Below are positions 44,688 to 55,888 of a stretch of 64,000 nucleotides of DNA, in pieces (position 1 is the first letter of the stretch; each line of letters opens with the position of its first letter). A model generated the notes under the pieces. The model saw nothing but the letters and a program-made list of their open reading frames with translations. It did not search any database and had not been told where the DNA came from. The translations under genes and the position numbers were made by a program. Source of the stretch: Lunularia cruciata (Eukaryota > Streptophyta > Marchantiopsida > Lunulariales > Lunulariaceae). The DNA lies in NCBI GenBank assembly GCA_948567375.1, contig OX419763.1, positions 1,054,001 to 1,118,000 on the forward strand, in the 5' to 3' direction.

Positions 44688-46248
44688 CCAAACTACCAAA
44701 CTACTAAACTATACCAACTACCGAACTCTTGGAAGAAATCATCCAACTCAATGGTACCCACTATACCAGAGTAGTTTTTGGGCCTTTGGATGCACCATAA
44801 ATCTTCTTCTATATCCCACAACAATGATGTGTGCACATAATGCAACCTCTCAATTGGTCCAGCTCTTGTATCAAACTCAAAACTATAATCAATCTCTTCT
44901 CTCATTGGGACTTTGAGATACTAGCTAATATCATATACCACTTTGTGTGAAACTACTACACATTGCAGCAAAATACCCTTTAAAATCTCTTGAGATCTCC
45001 GTCATTAAAATGCACTTGAAATACTATAACCACATTCACCCAATGCCACCACCAAATGGTTATTTAATCCAAACAGGAACCCGGTTTTTCCCTATATCCT
45101 TGGGTGAATTTGGGACATGGGTGGTAGAAAAAAGTAAAGTTCTGGCATGTTTGAAAGTGGGAAAAGTCCAAGGTCCCGACTTACATTAAAATAGGGAAAG
45201 CCTTCTTTCATCCGAGTATCTTTTTGTGAGGTTCAGTTTTTCTTGCCAATATAGTTCCAACTACCCATTTAAAACTTCATGGCTACTTCTTTTGGATTAG
45301 GATAAATCAATCATTTTCCTTAATTATTTCTGTATTAGTTCCTTTTCAAGGAAGAGCTTAGATTCTCCTTGTGATTCCATGATACTCTTTTAAGTAATGG
45401 AATGATTATACAAATTTTGATTTCGACACTAAAAAGTTTCCACGAAAATTGCAGTTTAGAACTTTCTGACTCAACTCGTACTCTTTAAACTTGAATAATA
45501 TCGTCGTAAACATTTACTTTTACCAGGTGGTAATCGCATGCAAGTCCAAATTTCTTAATTTTAAAAGTGGGCTCTCTACGAACCCTCGAGCTTGAGAAGC
45601 TTCGACAAGCTTTTTACTTTGTTAACATCACATAACATAATTTTGGGAAATTGAAGTGGCACTAATCCATTACCAAATAATTTCTCCTGTACTGAAAGTA
45701 TTTAATCTATTCAGTTTCATGACTCCGAATGAGAGTGTACGTGATCCCATCTTTTATACGGACAGGAAAATATGTTCTGATTAGGATCTTTGTTCACCAA
45801 ATTAGAACGTCGTCCTATTTCACAAGTTGATGGCCTTACGTATATTTTCCCTTCAAACCCACAATGTCGGAAATACATTTATTTGTACTTCCAGCATGCC
45901 ACGAATCGCCTTGGTGGATACATGGCACCCACGCGCAACTACGGCTTGAAGGAAGCCATCTTGAAGGTTAACGGTTAAAAGGTCATACAACACGCACCTT
46001 CCTTTCAGTACAAAATGACATCGTAAATTGCGCCGCCGTTTCTTGTAGAGAGCAGCTAATAGCTCTCTATAAACAGTATTGGTTTTCTATGTAGTAGATT
46101 AGTAAGACTCTCGTCAGCTCTACATTGCCGACTCTCATGGACTCTCGATGGCTTCAAGGAATTAACTTGGACAGCAATCTTCAAAATCTGTGACTAGACT
46201 AGAGAGTTCCTTGAGGGTGGACTTGCACCCCGCTTTCTTTAAAGTTAT
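44688..46248. other. Low-copy-looking sequence, no feature recognised
   Basis: It starts with a short run of ACCAAACTACC-like repeats (44688-44725). A 70-codon minus frame (44905-44693) and a 62-codon plus frame (45790-45978) are open but unrecognised. A TATA-like word (CTCTATAAACAG, about 46055-46066) precedes the plus-strand frame below. No homology to other parts of the window is seen. Confidence 0.4.
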
Positions 46249-46252
46249 TTGA

Positions 46253-46561
46253 TTTCTCCGTGAGATAGCACTTGACATTCTGCCGCCAGGCCAGTTTGCT
46301 ACGTATAGTTACCGTCCATATCTCGAGACAAAGGAAACAATGGTGGATACCTGGTTTAACGAGCTTGAAGAGGCCATACGCCTTGGGAATGACATTCAAA
46401 CATTTGTGCAAGTGCAACACAGTCTGCTGAAGTCCGGTCACGCCACCAACACAGCAAATACTTCAACTGCTCTTACGCAAGCGATGAAAGTGTGGACGAC
46501 ATTGAACATACTCGATCCTCTTCAACTGTATCCAACATCCCAAGCGCGAGTACCCGTGTAA
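46253..46561 (+). CDS. Possible exon or short ORF, unknown
   Basis: About 102 codons are open, reading LREIALDILPPGQFATYSYR then TMVDTWFNELEEAIRLG and ALTQAMKVWTTLNILDPLQL. The composition looks protein-like and unlike the repeats. The first ATG is at 46340. A TATA-like word lies about 190 bases upstream. I do not recognise the product, and it could be a chance frame. Confidence 0.25.
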   Translation, partial: FLREIALDILPPGQFATYSYRPYLETKETMVDTWFNELEEAIRLGNDIQTFVQVQHSLLKSGHATNTANTSTALTQAMKVWTTLNILDPLQLYPTSQARVPV

Positions 46562-47288
46562 GCTGTCACACCGTTCGGTCGGGTTAGCATTGTAGCATCA
46601 GTTTAGACGACTTTTTATGCATGGGTAGAGGTTTCCAACAAAAGCACTCGCAAGAGCTCGACTGAGCTTGTTCATGCACGTTACGTAGCAAATCATCGCT
46701 CATAGTTATGCGAGCGTTTTTTTTGTCATCATGCTCGAATTCGCGCTATGCAGTAGATTGCGTTCTAATAAAAAGATTTGATAAAACTTATACAGGAACG
46801 ATGATCAGTGGGAATACAAAAAAGAACTTGTGCTGGAGGCGCGGGAGTGGATGAAACGGGTAATCGAAGAACTAATCAGACTATGTAATGCTGGTGAGTA
46901 ATGCCATAGGTAATAATACGTGATATTAGTGCAAGAGGTATTTCATCCTCCCTTGTTAAAATAGTAGAAGCTCGGGCCATACATGTGTTTCTATCTTTTG
47001 AAAACATGGACACGGTTTCATATGGTTAACAGTCTTCAACTTTCCGCTGTGCTTAGTTTATGTTTTCCACATTTGGCCCTACACTTTTGCAGCAAGCAAC
47101 TGTAACCTATCGTCAATAAAAAAATGTTCAATCGATGTTGAACTCTCGTTGGTGCGAGCCCTTGGCTCACTGTGTTATGAAGTTGCTCCCGTGTCGCTAA
47201 ATATTCTTCTCTCAAGCTAACCATTAGGTATATGTGACTTGATATTGATATTTGTAATCGTTCATTTTCTTTGTGATCATGAGGAGGC

Positions 47289-47528
47289 TCACGTCTCGGA
47301 GTAGCAATTGAACCATTCATCAACACGCCCCTGAAGGTGTTGAAGTTTCTCAGCAGATACCGAACTAACAGATGGTTCATTGACTGTCAAGGAAACGGTT
47401 AAAGCCTGGACTATTCTTGACTGATGCGATGCATTTTGACAGAATTCACTGATGAACCGAAAATATAAGTGTCTCGGTGGTTGAACATGCTTTAAGCTAG
47501 TAGTTGCAAATTGTGTCCAGCAGGTCAA
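47289..47528 (-). CDS. Possible exon, unknown
   Basis: A minus-strand open stretch with QSRIVQALTVSLTVNEPSVS and KLQHLQGRVDEWFNCYSET, partly overlapped by another open frame (47380-47036) with HKENERLQISISSHIYLM. The change of frame with no repeat homology would fit an intron or simple chance. Unrecognised. Confidence 0.22.
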   Translation of the reverse strand: MTCWTQFATTSLKHVQPPRHLYFRFISEFCQNASHQSRIVQALTVSLTVNEPSVSSVSAEKLQHLQGRVDEWFNCYSET

Positions 47529-47680
47529 GAATCACGTGAAGTATCTATTTGGTGGCCCGTATGAGTTCATCATGCATATGCATGTTGATGACTGTTTTAA
47601 CAACTTCTCAGAACTCAAGTGATGCTAACGATCCAATTGCCCATACCGACATTTGTTCTTAATCTCCCAGACTGTCATTC

Positions 47681-48055
47681 TTATTGTCTATTTTCACAAT
47701 CTACTGTATTGAACTTAATCATTAGAAGAATAGAGAGCTCGATCATATGCACGTGATTACGGCCGTCATTCTTTCTCCAATAATAATTCCTAGCAGTCCT
47801 CACCTTTTCCTTGGGCATAAATTCATAGAAAGATGAGGGCATTAAACCAACTGTTCTATTCGTGTTGGAAGCATTCAGTTTCTTCATTCTTGGTCCAGAT
47901 GTGCGATCTTGCTTACGCTTGTATACTGTGCGCAAGGATGGACTGTGGCCACAACACGAAATTATGTCTTTGAGGTTGAGATAAGTCCAACCGACAACTG
48001 GCCAAATTCCGAAGTATCTACTACCGTAAGATGAACCAAAGCACTTAATCTTCAA
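47681..48055 (-). CDS. Possible exon of an unknown minus-strand gene
   Basis: 125 codons are open, with WPVVGWTYLNLKDIISCCGH, a Lys/Arg-rich stretch (YKRKQDRTSGPRMKKLNAS) and GLMPSSFYEFMPKEKVRTAR. A strong donor-like site (AAAAG then GTGAGG on the minus strand) sits at 47804/47803, so the exon may end at MPKEK. The composition differs from the surrounding retroelements. The product is not recognised; a real gene remnant and a chance frame are both possible. Confidence 0.35.
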   Translation of the reverse strand: MKIKCFGSSYGSRYFGIWPVVGWTYLNLKDIISCCGHSPSLRTVYKRKQDRTSGPRMKKLNASNTNRTVGLMPSSFYEFMPKEKVRTARNYYWRKNDGRNHVHMIELSILLMIKFNTVDCENRQ

Positions 48056-48599
48056 GGTAGGGATAAGCTCTATTGTACAGATATGCTACAGCTTATCTGT
48101 ATAGAAAGTGTTAGTGGAGGTGCGATGAAGAAAGTGCTAGACTAAGGGATATCGCACTAAGGGACGTTAAGCAGCGAAGGTATAAAGAAAGTTCTTATAA
48201 TAGACAGCCACTAAGCAGGGCGAGGTACAGCAACCAGGCCCTGCCACTTAACTAAAACTAAAATTTTCGCTTGGAATACAGAGACAATTTCCAGGTTGGC
48301 ACACTCCAAACATAAATCTCCTGACCACTTAACTTGAGCTCCCGAGTAATAAAATCTTGGAAACACAACTTCCAGGATCAGACATAGTAACTCAAACACA
48401 TAGATGTGACGCGGATGGAGGACATAAGTTTGGTTTTATACGAAACGATAGGATGAGTTCATCCTAAACTTAACTCCCGTACCCAAGTCAACTCTAAAAT
48501 GAACAAAGCTGACTATTTATCCAGGAGTAGGAAGAGGAAATTACCGTTCCCAAGTTCACGGAAAAGTAAGCAAAGTTATCTATTTAGACATGGGTTGGA

Positions 48600-48767
48600 A
48601 AAACAGTTGTAACTTATCTGCGGCCTCATCTTCTCCGTGCGCTGCTCGTGAGCTAGACACCTCATCATATTGGGTGTCGAGCTCGGTTTGCCTCTATTTC
48701 GGCCTCTGCCAGAGAAACTTGATCCATTGATTTTGGAGATGCCAATTTCAGGGTGCACTCGGGAAGT
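48600..48767 (-). CDS. Possible exon of an unknown minus-strand gene
   Basis: The frame TSRVHPEIGISKINGSSFSG, RGRNRGKPSSTPNMM starts right after an acceptor-like site (T-rich tract at 48788-48774, then GTCAAG ending at 48768). A possible donor (ATGAG then GTGTCT) lies inside. Unrecognised. It shares strand with the stretches at 47.7 and 49.3 kb. Confidence 0.3.
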
Positions 48768-49158
48768 CTTGACAAAAAAGAAAAAAACAATTCAATTTAC
48801 CTTAATACGTAACTGATTAGCCTTTGGTCCACATTCGGAGCAAAGATCCATGTGCAGACTATCTTCTCTAACTGCCAAACTTGTCCAAAGCCATACCCAT
48901 TTGTTTACGGAATCCAATTTGTATCACTATCTCGAAATTTTTTTCAACTGCTGGAGTAGTGATATCATCATCCAGCAGATAATGGAGAGTAACAAAAGCA
49001 ACGACGAACATCAATCATATATCTGATTTCAACTTTCTAAAATCTGAACCGTTACATATTGGAGTAAAAGTTTGGATGCGAGATCAAAGACATTCGATAT
49101 TGTATCAAATCTTTTACGACTCATCGAGGAACCAAATTAACGTTGATGAACTTTATTT

Positions 49159-49368
49159 TTACATCATCACCGATTTCTCCACAATGATTTCACTCCCGAA
49201 CGGAAAATAAATTGACATGATGTTATGCTTGGATTCAGTAATTCTTATATGCAATCCCTCGGAGTACTGCTCTGGAGATTGTCTAAGAAGTACAGCTGCA
49301 ATCTGTCCGCTGGTATTGTCTGATGGAGTTCGTGTTCCTTTCCAATTATAGCCGGTGGGTTTCCCCAT
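49159..49368 (-). CDS. Possible exon of an unknown minus-strand gene
   Basis: 70 codons are open, reading MGKPTGYNWKGTRTPSDNTS then QIAAVLLRQSPEQYSEGLHI and MSIYFPFGSEIIVEKS; the frame is also open upstream to about 49410. A possible donor (ATCG then GTGATG) is near the end. Protein-like composition. No family recognised. Confidence 0.3.
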   Translation of the reverse strand: MGKPTGYNWKGTRTPSDNTSGQIAAVLLRQSPEQYSEGLHIRITESKHNIMSIYFPFGSEIIVEKSVMM

Positions 49369-49410
49369 GGGATCAGCAGCAATGGTGTGGGATGGAGGAC
49401 TCGTCTTCTC

Positions 49411-50320
49411 AGTAATAACTTCTCACTTACGGTGTGATTTGTTTCGCTGGTTCAAGGGATAACAATGTCTTCATGGAGAGTCCCATCAAGATGAAAGCAA
49501 TCCTTGTTGAACCTGGACGGCAACCTATTTGCAACAAGGGTGAATGGATGAAGAGTGAGGAAGTATTACGACTAACCCAAATGAGGATGTCATTGGAATC
49601 AAGGGGATGCTCTCATTTGAGGAATGAGGCATGTGTTTTAAAAATTTAACACACTTGGAAATTTTATTTATTTTTGGACATCTTTATTTTTGTTTGTACT
49701 CCCCAAAGGCAAGGCTTTTTGCCTTAAGAAGGGAAATCATTCTTCCCAAAAGCAAGATAGATGATTGGAAGGAAGAAGTCCGGAGGGAAGGCACGGGTAA
49801 AAGAACCCTTCAGAAAGAGATCAGATAAAGGTTCAATTGATCAAGAGAAGAAGGGTGCATATGTTGAACTAAGTATTATCTCACTTACATGTGTGGAAGT
49901 TTGAACACCCTTGGGAAGCATGACTCAAGGAAGTACATTGTACAGGGGAGATATTGACCTTGGGGAATTTGGTGGCAATACAAAAATAGTTTGTCTTTGA
50001 TCAAGAAGGCCTAGAAAGGATAGATAAGGATGGGTCACCTACCCATATGTTTTGAAGGAGAGGCAGAAGGGTATACTTGAGCACCAGATCTCATGTGAGC
50101 TTAGAGTTGCTTTTTCATTTTACAAGTCACCCAATGTAAAGAAGTGCGTATTAGGTTTTTAAGAGCAAGAAGACTGTAATCGAGAAATCCAAAGTCAAGA
50201 GTTAAACCTTCAGTAGAGCTGACAGCAAATCCATTCTTGTATAATCAGTCACCATGGTTTACACATAGGCAGTAGGGAGAGAACAAGCATGACCCAAACT
50301 TTTGAACTTGAAAATAACTA
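49411..50320. other. Unassigned sequence
   Basis: Two short plus-strand frames (49434-49649 and 49631-49828) are open; the second is Lys/Arg-rich. Because a lineage C LTR-ORF domain follows, this may be its upstream part, but I see no alignable LTR start. Confidence 0.3.
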
Positions 50321-51142
50321 AGATAGAGCAATGGCAAATGTATGCAAGAAAGGAGTACTTGATGAAAAACTGCATGTCCCTTTTGCTATGGAATTGGACT
50401 TACACTTCTATGTCAATGGGGGAGGAGATACAATTGGAGAAGTTCCAAAGGATAAAACACCCCAAGAGGTAACCTTTGGACATATTATCATTTATGCCAA
50501 GTGTTAGTAGATGATGCAAGAGTATATGGAGAAATCAGGTTAGATACATTCTTTCTTGAGGCCAAGAAGTTGGTCCATACCATGGAACACTTGTTCAAGG
50601 TTAGTAGGATGCCAAGAATGGGTGGAATGTGAATACATATCAAGATCCAACCCAAAGGGAGGTCATCTTAATTATCCTCAAATTGTCCCAACCTTATAGG
50701 ACTACCTATGTGACAATTAGCCAAGTATTGTTCTTTCAAAGGGTGTTTCTGAGTGGAGTGATAGATGGGCCTTCATTACATGTACAATAGATGTTTCACT
50801 CCCTACAGCATGGGACCTTGCTACTTGATGTCCTTTGTCATTCATTTCTACATAGGCATTGGTATATTATATGAGGATGAGAAGTCCCTATTTCCTTTGC
50901 ATCAACTTAGCCAAGACTACTTCCTAATCCAACCAAGAGGACTGAAAGCTTTATGGAAGGTAAGAAAAAAAGAGGCCAAGTACAAGCAGAAAGAGCAAGA
51001 ATGCTTGGCAAAGGAAGCAAAAGGAAGAGCAAGTTATCTTGTGCAATGGGAAAGTGAGCTTCAAGGAGAGGAAAGAGATGATTCTCTAAAGGTAGTGACA
51101 TATCAAATGAAGAAGATGGTGCCATGGAGTGAAAGAAAATAA
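50320..51142 (+). pseudogene. Lineage C relative of the LTR-ORF domain
   Basis: Three blocks align in order with residues 65-300 of the family A LTR-ORF: YARKEYLMKNCMSLLLWNWT (A: IARIEVLSRLWITFLAWNWN); KNGWNVNTYQDPTQREVI, then PYRTTYVTISQVLFFQRVF (A: KNGYKVESYKDPVKRGIV, PERTTYVMKHQAVFFHKLF); and MGPCYLMSFVIHFYIGIGIL (A: PHYIVPFAAHFYLRLNLL). They lie in different frames with stops between, so the copy is dead. After the last block comes a Lys/Glu-rich stretch (KALWKVRKKEAKYKQKEQE) ending at 51142; the long coiled coil is not seen. Whether it sits in an LTR cannot be told here. Confidence 0.6.
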
Positions 51143-52690
51143 CCCATCTGTGGGTAGTCCCAAATTAGAAGTGTAATTAAGAACCAAGAGTACCATGCTA
51201 GGTTATATTAGGATTTTCTGGAAAACATATAACGGAGGGGATAGAAGTAGCATGAAAGTCAGAAGGCGCCTCATGTAAGCAAAGCAATTAGGGCCAGAGT
51301 TAAAATAAATCTAGGGTTCACTTAAATACTTAAGATAGATAGAACTTCATAGGCAAGAGAGGAGAGGGGAGTTATTTTTTGGTTGTGAAGGTCTAGGATG
51401 TTGGCCTCTCCCAATGCACACATAGTAGTAAGGGACTACAAGAATTCTACAAGAGCAGACATCAAACATACATTGTATTGGGAATGGTAGTAAAGAAGAC
51501 TCAAGCCATTGAAAAGCAATAAAAGGGGAATTCCATATCATTACTGTATTTATTTGGATGATTGAATGTATGGCAGTGTTAAAGTCAATGTAATTTGTTC
51601 ATGAGCAATACTCCTTGTCCGTCATTGCACTGTGGTTCCACTTAATAGGGAAGACATTAAGTTCTTCCCCTTATCAACTGGCTATTTGAAGGATGAGTGA
51701 GACATTATAGAGAGTCAAAAGGTTCATGGGGATGATAGACCCTTGAACTTCTCCAAGGTAAGTGTCTATTGGGATTTCTTGTTCCCTAGTTGCAAAACAC
51801 CCAATTATAGGAATCCGGACTACCAATCCACCCCAAGCCACATCAAAGGCCGGCCACCCACGGGGCTATGTAAGCCACCTTCCTTACATCCCATAGGCCA
51901 CTGTCCCTCCACTATAGGACTGGTTTGCTAGCATGACATGTCTGGTGCTCATTGCCAATGATTTCATGTGTCCTCTCTACTATGCTCTACAAAGCATTAT
52001 AGCCAGATGTACTCCTTGCCATCCAATGAGAGTACAAGAAATTTGTGTACAAGGGAAGTATTGCCTCATATACCTATAACCAACTATGCAAGCTTGGAGA
52101 AGCATTCCCTCCCATGCATATAAGTTCATTGGATATCAAATAAGGGGGAGCTATACCTCCTACAATGGCCAATACTGTTTTTATAACCCAAGTTTAAACA
52201 ACATTTCCATTGATAGCAAGCACTTCTGCCCAAGGAAATCTTCAGACTTTAAATTTGCATCCTACAATGGTGCATGTTTATTTTATAGTACCAACTACAA
52301 CCTCTACAACTCTTGTATCCCAAGTTACCATTACTTTAGGAGGAGGAAAAATTGCATAGCCCTAGGAATGGTAGTGGTCACATGTCAAGAAGACTTTGAG
52401 TCATTCTTGTGCATGTTTAAGAATGTTTGTATAGCCCAAAATATCATAGATGATGTAGACATGGTATGGCAAATAGGCCAATGTTTCATTGGTCTTGCCC
52501 AACACTATTTAGTGGTCTAATCACAACCACAAAAAATATATCTATGTGACAATACAAGCAAAAGAACAACAAGAGTACATCCCTTGAAGACAACAAGAAC
52601 AACTTTGAGACAAAATAAATTAGCTCCAAAAAGGGCATAACAAAACCATCCAAGCATTTATCCAACGATTAAATACATATCATTGATTAC
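51143..52690. other. Unassigned sequence
   Basis: AT-rich, with two open frames (51743-51931; 52086-52520, 144 codons, Tyr/Ser/Asn-rich). I recognise no domain, terminal repeat or homology elsewhere in the window. Confidence 0.35.
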
Positions 52691-52699
52691 ACAACCTAC

Positions 52700-53345
52700 A
52701 CCACATCCTACTATGGCTCTCAATTGGTTTAAGGATGTCCCACTAGAGGACATTCAAAAATTTTTAACCTACAACAAGGTAAAGACTCTAGCAAAGGCAC
52801 TTGAGAAAGGCACTATTGGGCTCAAACTAATGAATAGGATATGGCCTTCCCAAACCTATGTTCTATCATACCAAGATTTAAGTGAAGTAATATACATAGC
52901 CCTTATGTTGCTTTACAAAGATTCCTAAAGTGGCCTACTTATATGGGAGAGCACACGCAGTTGCACCAAGCTTGTACATGACATTCCATACATATTCTCA
53001 ATGACCTATACTAGCACCAAACCCTACTATGGCTCTCAACTAGCTTAACAATGCCCTACCAAAGGACATTCAAAAATTTCTAACCTACAACAAGGCAATA
53101 ACTCTAGCATAGGCATTTGAAGAAGCCCATTGTTGAGCTCAAGCTAATGAGCGGTATATGTCCTTATTTGACCCATGTTCTATCATACAAGGATCTAAGG
53201 GAAGTGAGATGCATAGCCCTTATGTTGCTTCACAAGGATTCCCACAAGCAACTTACTTTTATGGGGAGTGCCCGTATTTGCACCATCCTTGTACACAACA
53301 TCCCAAGCAGTACCCATACAATCACATGCCCGCAATTCTTCCTGT
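52700..53345 (+). repeat. Tandem duplication, 316-bp period
   Basis: Two adjacent copies start with CTATGGCTCT at 52711 and 53027. Both encode the same words (MALN, then DIQKFLTYNK, LSYxDL, IALMLL, KDS), but only the first is open for about 80 codons (52683-52928). Copies have diverged by substitutions and small indels. Origin unknown; the encoded block could be from a gag-like gene. Confidence 0.7.
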
Positions 53346-53494
53346 AATATCCTTGGCACCACCCCTATTACTAACATGATTCTCAAAACACCACTAAAAT
53401 AGAAGTTATACTAGTAAAATAGTAATGCTTCATATATGACAACAATTACAAGAGAGGAATCCAATTAATATTGCTGCCAAAGGAGAAATCTCCT

Positions 53495-53700
53495 ACACAC
53501 ATTGTTTGTCAAGAGAGCACACTAACACCTAGTGCGCCACACCATACATTCCAAATTTCTATGTACACTATAGGAGATATGGGCATATTATGGCAAATTG
53601 TAGAACATTGCAAAGGTGCCAAGAATCGCAAGAAGAAAGAACACATGTTGTAGATATTGTCCCATTGCATAACAGCTTCAACCAACATTTACAAGACTTG
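53495..53700 (+). pseudogene. Possible degenerate zinc-knuckle fragment
   Basis: One frame reads YVHYRRYGHIMANC, which has exact CX2CX4HX4C spacing with Tyr in place of both first Cys (TAT for TGT), followed by a Gln/Glu/Arg-rich stretch. This is weak evidence that the 52.7-53.7 kb region comes from a gag-type gene. Confidence 0.25.
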
Positions 53701-53734
53701 ACATTTTGAGGAGGAAGAGGAAATGGATGGAAAT

Positions 53735-53881
53735 TATGAGCCATCCTGTCTCTCACGCATGATGAACCTCTGATGGCTATTATGGTAGTGCACCATGGAC
53801 TAAGAAGGCAAAGAGCCCCAACTCCATCATACTCCTCCAAGGCTAACACTCCAAGACTCAAGACCTTGCTCACTAGAGAAC
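53735..53881 (-). repeat. G2 LTR, 3' part (minus strand)
   Basis: It matches 38760-38610 in reverse orientation, ending at the LINE insertion at 53881. With 55373-55888 it makes one G2 LTR of about 660 bp. Confidence 0.75.
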
Positions 53882-55372
53882 ATAATGAGAGAGAGATAGT
53901 TGATCTGATAGGTGCTATCTCTAGACTCTATGAGAAAGTGGTTGTGAGACTTTCATCTTTGAGCTCTCAAGATGTCCTTAGCACAATGGGTGTGATTCAA
54001 GGCTGCTCTCTATCTCCAACTCTATTTGGAATCTTCATCAATGATCTGGAGAGACTCCTCATGGAAGATGGAGCATCTGGTGTATAGGTTGGCTCTTTGA
54101 TGATACATACACTCCTTTATGCAGATGATGTACTGCTTCTCTCCACCAATCCACAGAGTTTACAGAAGCTGTTGGATTCTCTTCTCTGCTTTTGCAATCA
54201 AACAAAGATGGAGGTGAACCTTGACAAGTCCAAGGTGATTGTGGTGGGTTCTAAAAGTGTCACACCTTTCTTTTTTGACGGACAGCAATTGGAGCAGGTT
54301 TCTTCTTACAAGTACTTGGGCCTTGAGTTTTCTCATGACTATAGTTGGCCTTCTTGTGTGAAGATGAGAATCAAGGGTTTAGAGCTTTGTATTCACTCAT
54401 GAACCGCTCTAGACTTGCTCATCTTACCACATAGGAGTTGAAGAAGGTGTTGTTCAGATCTCTTGTGCAGCTGGTGGTTCTCTATGGTGCTCAGATTTGG
54501 AGTCCAGGAACTAAGAAGACATGGTGGCAAAACATGGAGAAAGTTTAGAAATTGTTTTTGTGTGATGAACTTGGGGTGATGACTCAAACTCCTTATGTAT
54601 TGCTGCTTGCTGAAGCAGGGTTTTTGCCTCTTGAGGCTGAAGCTTTGTTTTTAGCTTTCACATATGCCACTAAGGTGAGGTCCATGGAGCATGAGAGACT
54701 TCCCTACCAAGCGTTTTGTGCCACTCTATCTGTCGGTTGGTATACAGATCTGGTTGCATGGGCCACCAGGTGGAATGTTTGTGAGCGACATTGGAGGTTG
54801 GAGCCTATTGCACTATGAGAAGTGATCAAGGAGCAGTTCTTACTTTGCTTATGGCAGCCACCTGGTACCAAGATGGTGTTCTATCAGCAGTTTGTAAATC
54901 CTATGTTGGTGTATTGTGAGCAAGACTATCTCTTGGCTTAGGTTTCTACTTCACTTAGACATGTTATCGCTCAATATAGAACTAGTTCTCATAGACTAGA
55001 AGTAGAACAAGGACGTTGGCAGCAGATAGAGCACTCCATGCGACTTTGCGAATTGTGTATTATGAGCAAAGTTGAGGATGAGCATCATGTGTTTGTTGAT
55101 TGCCCTTGTTACATGCAGATTAGAGTTAGACATCACATTACTTGTAGTGATTTCTCAACTCTCTTACAGGTTGAAGCTTTAGCATTAGGGAAATACATGA
55201 CCGAGGTTAGTTTACATCGGGCCAATTTGTTACAGATTGGTCAGATGCCCTAGGCCCTTGCCTAGGCTCACATTTCAAGTGTTTTGTATTCTGTTTCCGG
55301 CCTTTTGACTCTTTGGGTCTTTCGGGCTTTATATTTCATTGTTTCATTCATTGTTTGATTCATTCAAATGAA
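53882..55372 (+). pseudogene. LINE copy inserted in a G2 LTR
   Basis: A 5'-truncated LINE. 53773-54087 carries the palm block GVIQGCSLSPTLFGIFINDL; YADD is at 54118-54129 (HTLLYADDVLLLSTNPQSLQ); then KMEVNLDKSKVIVVGSKSV and YLGLEFSHDYSW, with a small deletion at about 54375, FLPLEAEALFLAFTYATKVR, and the Cys/His block CELCIMSKVEDEHHVFVDC ending GQMP at 55253. The 3' UTR ends in TTTCATTGTTTCATTCATTG-type repeats. Flanking LTR sequence continues on both sides. Confidence 0.85.
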
Positions 55373-55888
55373 AGGATGATGAGTACCTCCTCACCCCTAA
55401 TTTATATACTTGTGAAATAGTTACACATCAAAGTTACTAATTACTGGAGTAACTCAAGTTACTAGGCTAAAAGTCAAATAAAGTCAAAAGGTTAAAGGAA
55501 TATCTATCCTTATAGGGAATATTCCCCTAAGCATGTGGTCTTATCTTGACCCAACCACTAAGTCAAGGATTCCTTCACATAGGCTATCCTTGGACTATAG
55601 AAGAATCCAAAACAAAAAAGCTTGTGGGCCCAAGAGTTCTTAACTCTTTCCTCAAAGCCAAACACTTCAGAATAATACCAAGTCAATACACTAGAATCCA
55701 AAATAGTGGTGCTTATCTTTTCTACTTTCTCTAAATTAAGAGCTCCTCTATCTTAGCTATGACTAACTTTAGCTAATCATGACTAAGGTAGAACCATCCT
55801 TTATCTTTATAGAAATAATATCTCTCAAGTACTTGTAATACCAAACTAAATATCACAATACCACACACATGCACAAATGGGTGTTATA
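55373..55888 (-). repeat. G2 LTR, 5' part (minus strand)
   Basis: On the minus strand it begins TATAACACCCATTTGTGCATG (TG changed to TA) at 55888 and matches 38024-38585 up to the LINE insertion point. Confidence 0.8.

Noticed and set aside
52086-52520. 144-codon plus-strand frame as a gene
   Set aside because: Tyr/Ser/Asn-rich, no recognisable domain, splice or promoter context. Could be chance in AT-rich DNA; noted only as unassigned sequence.
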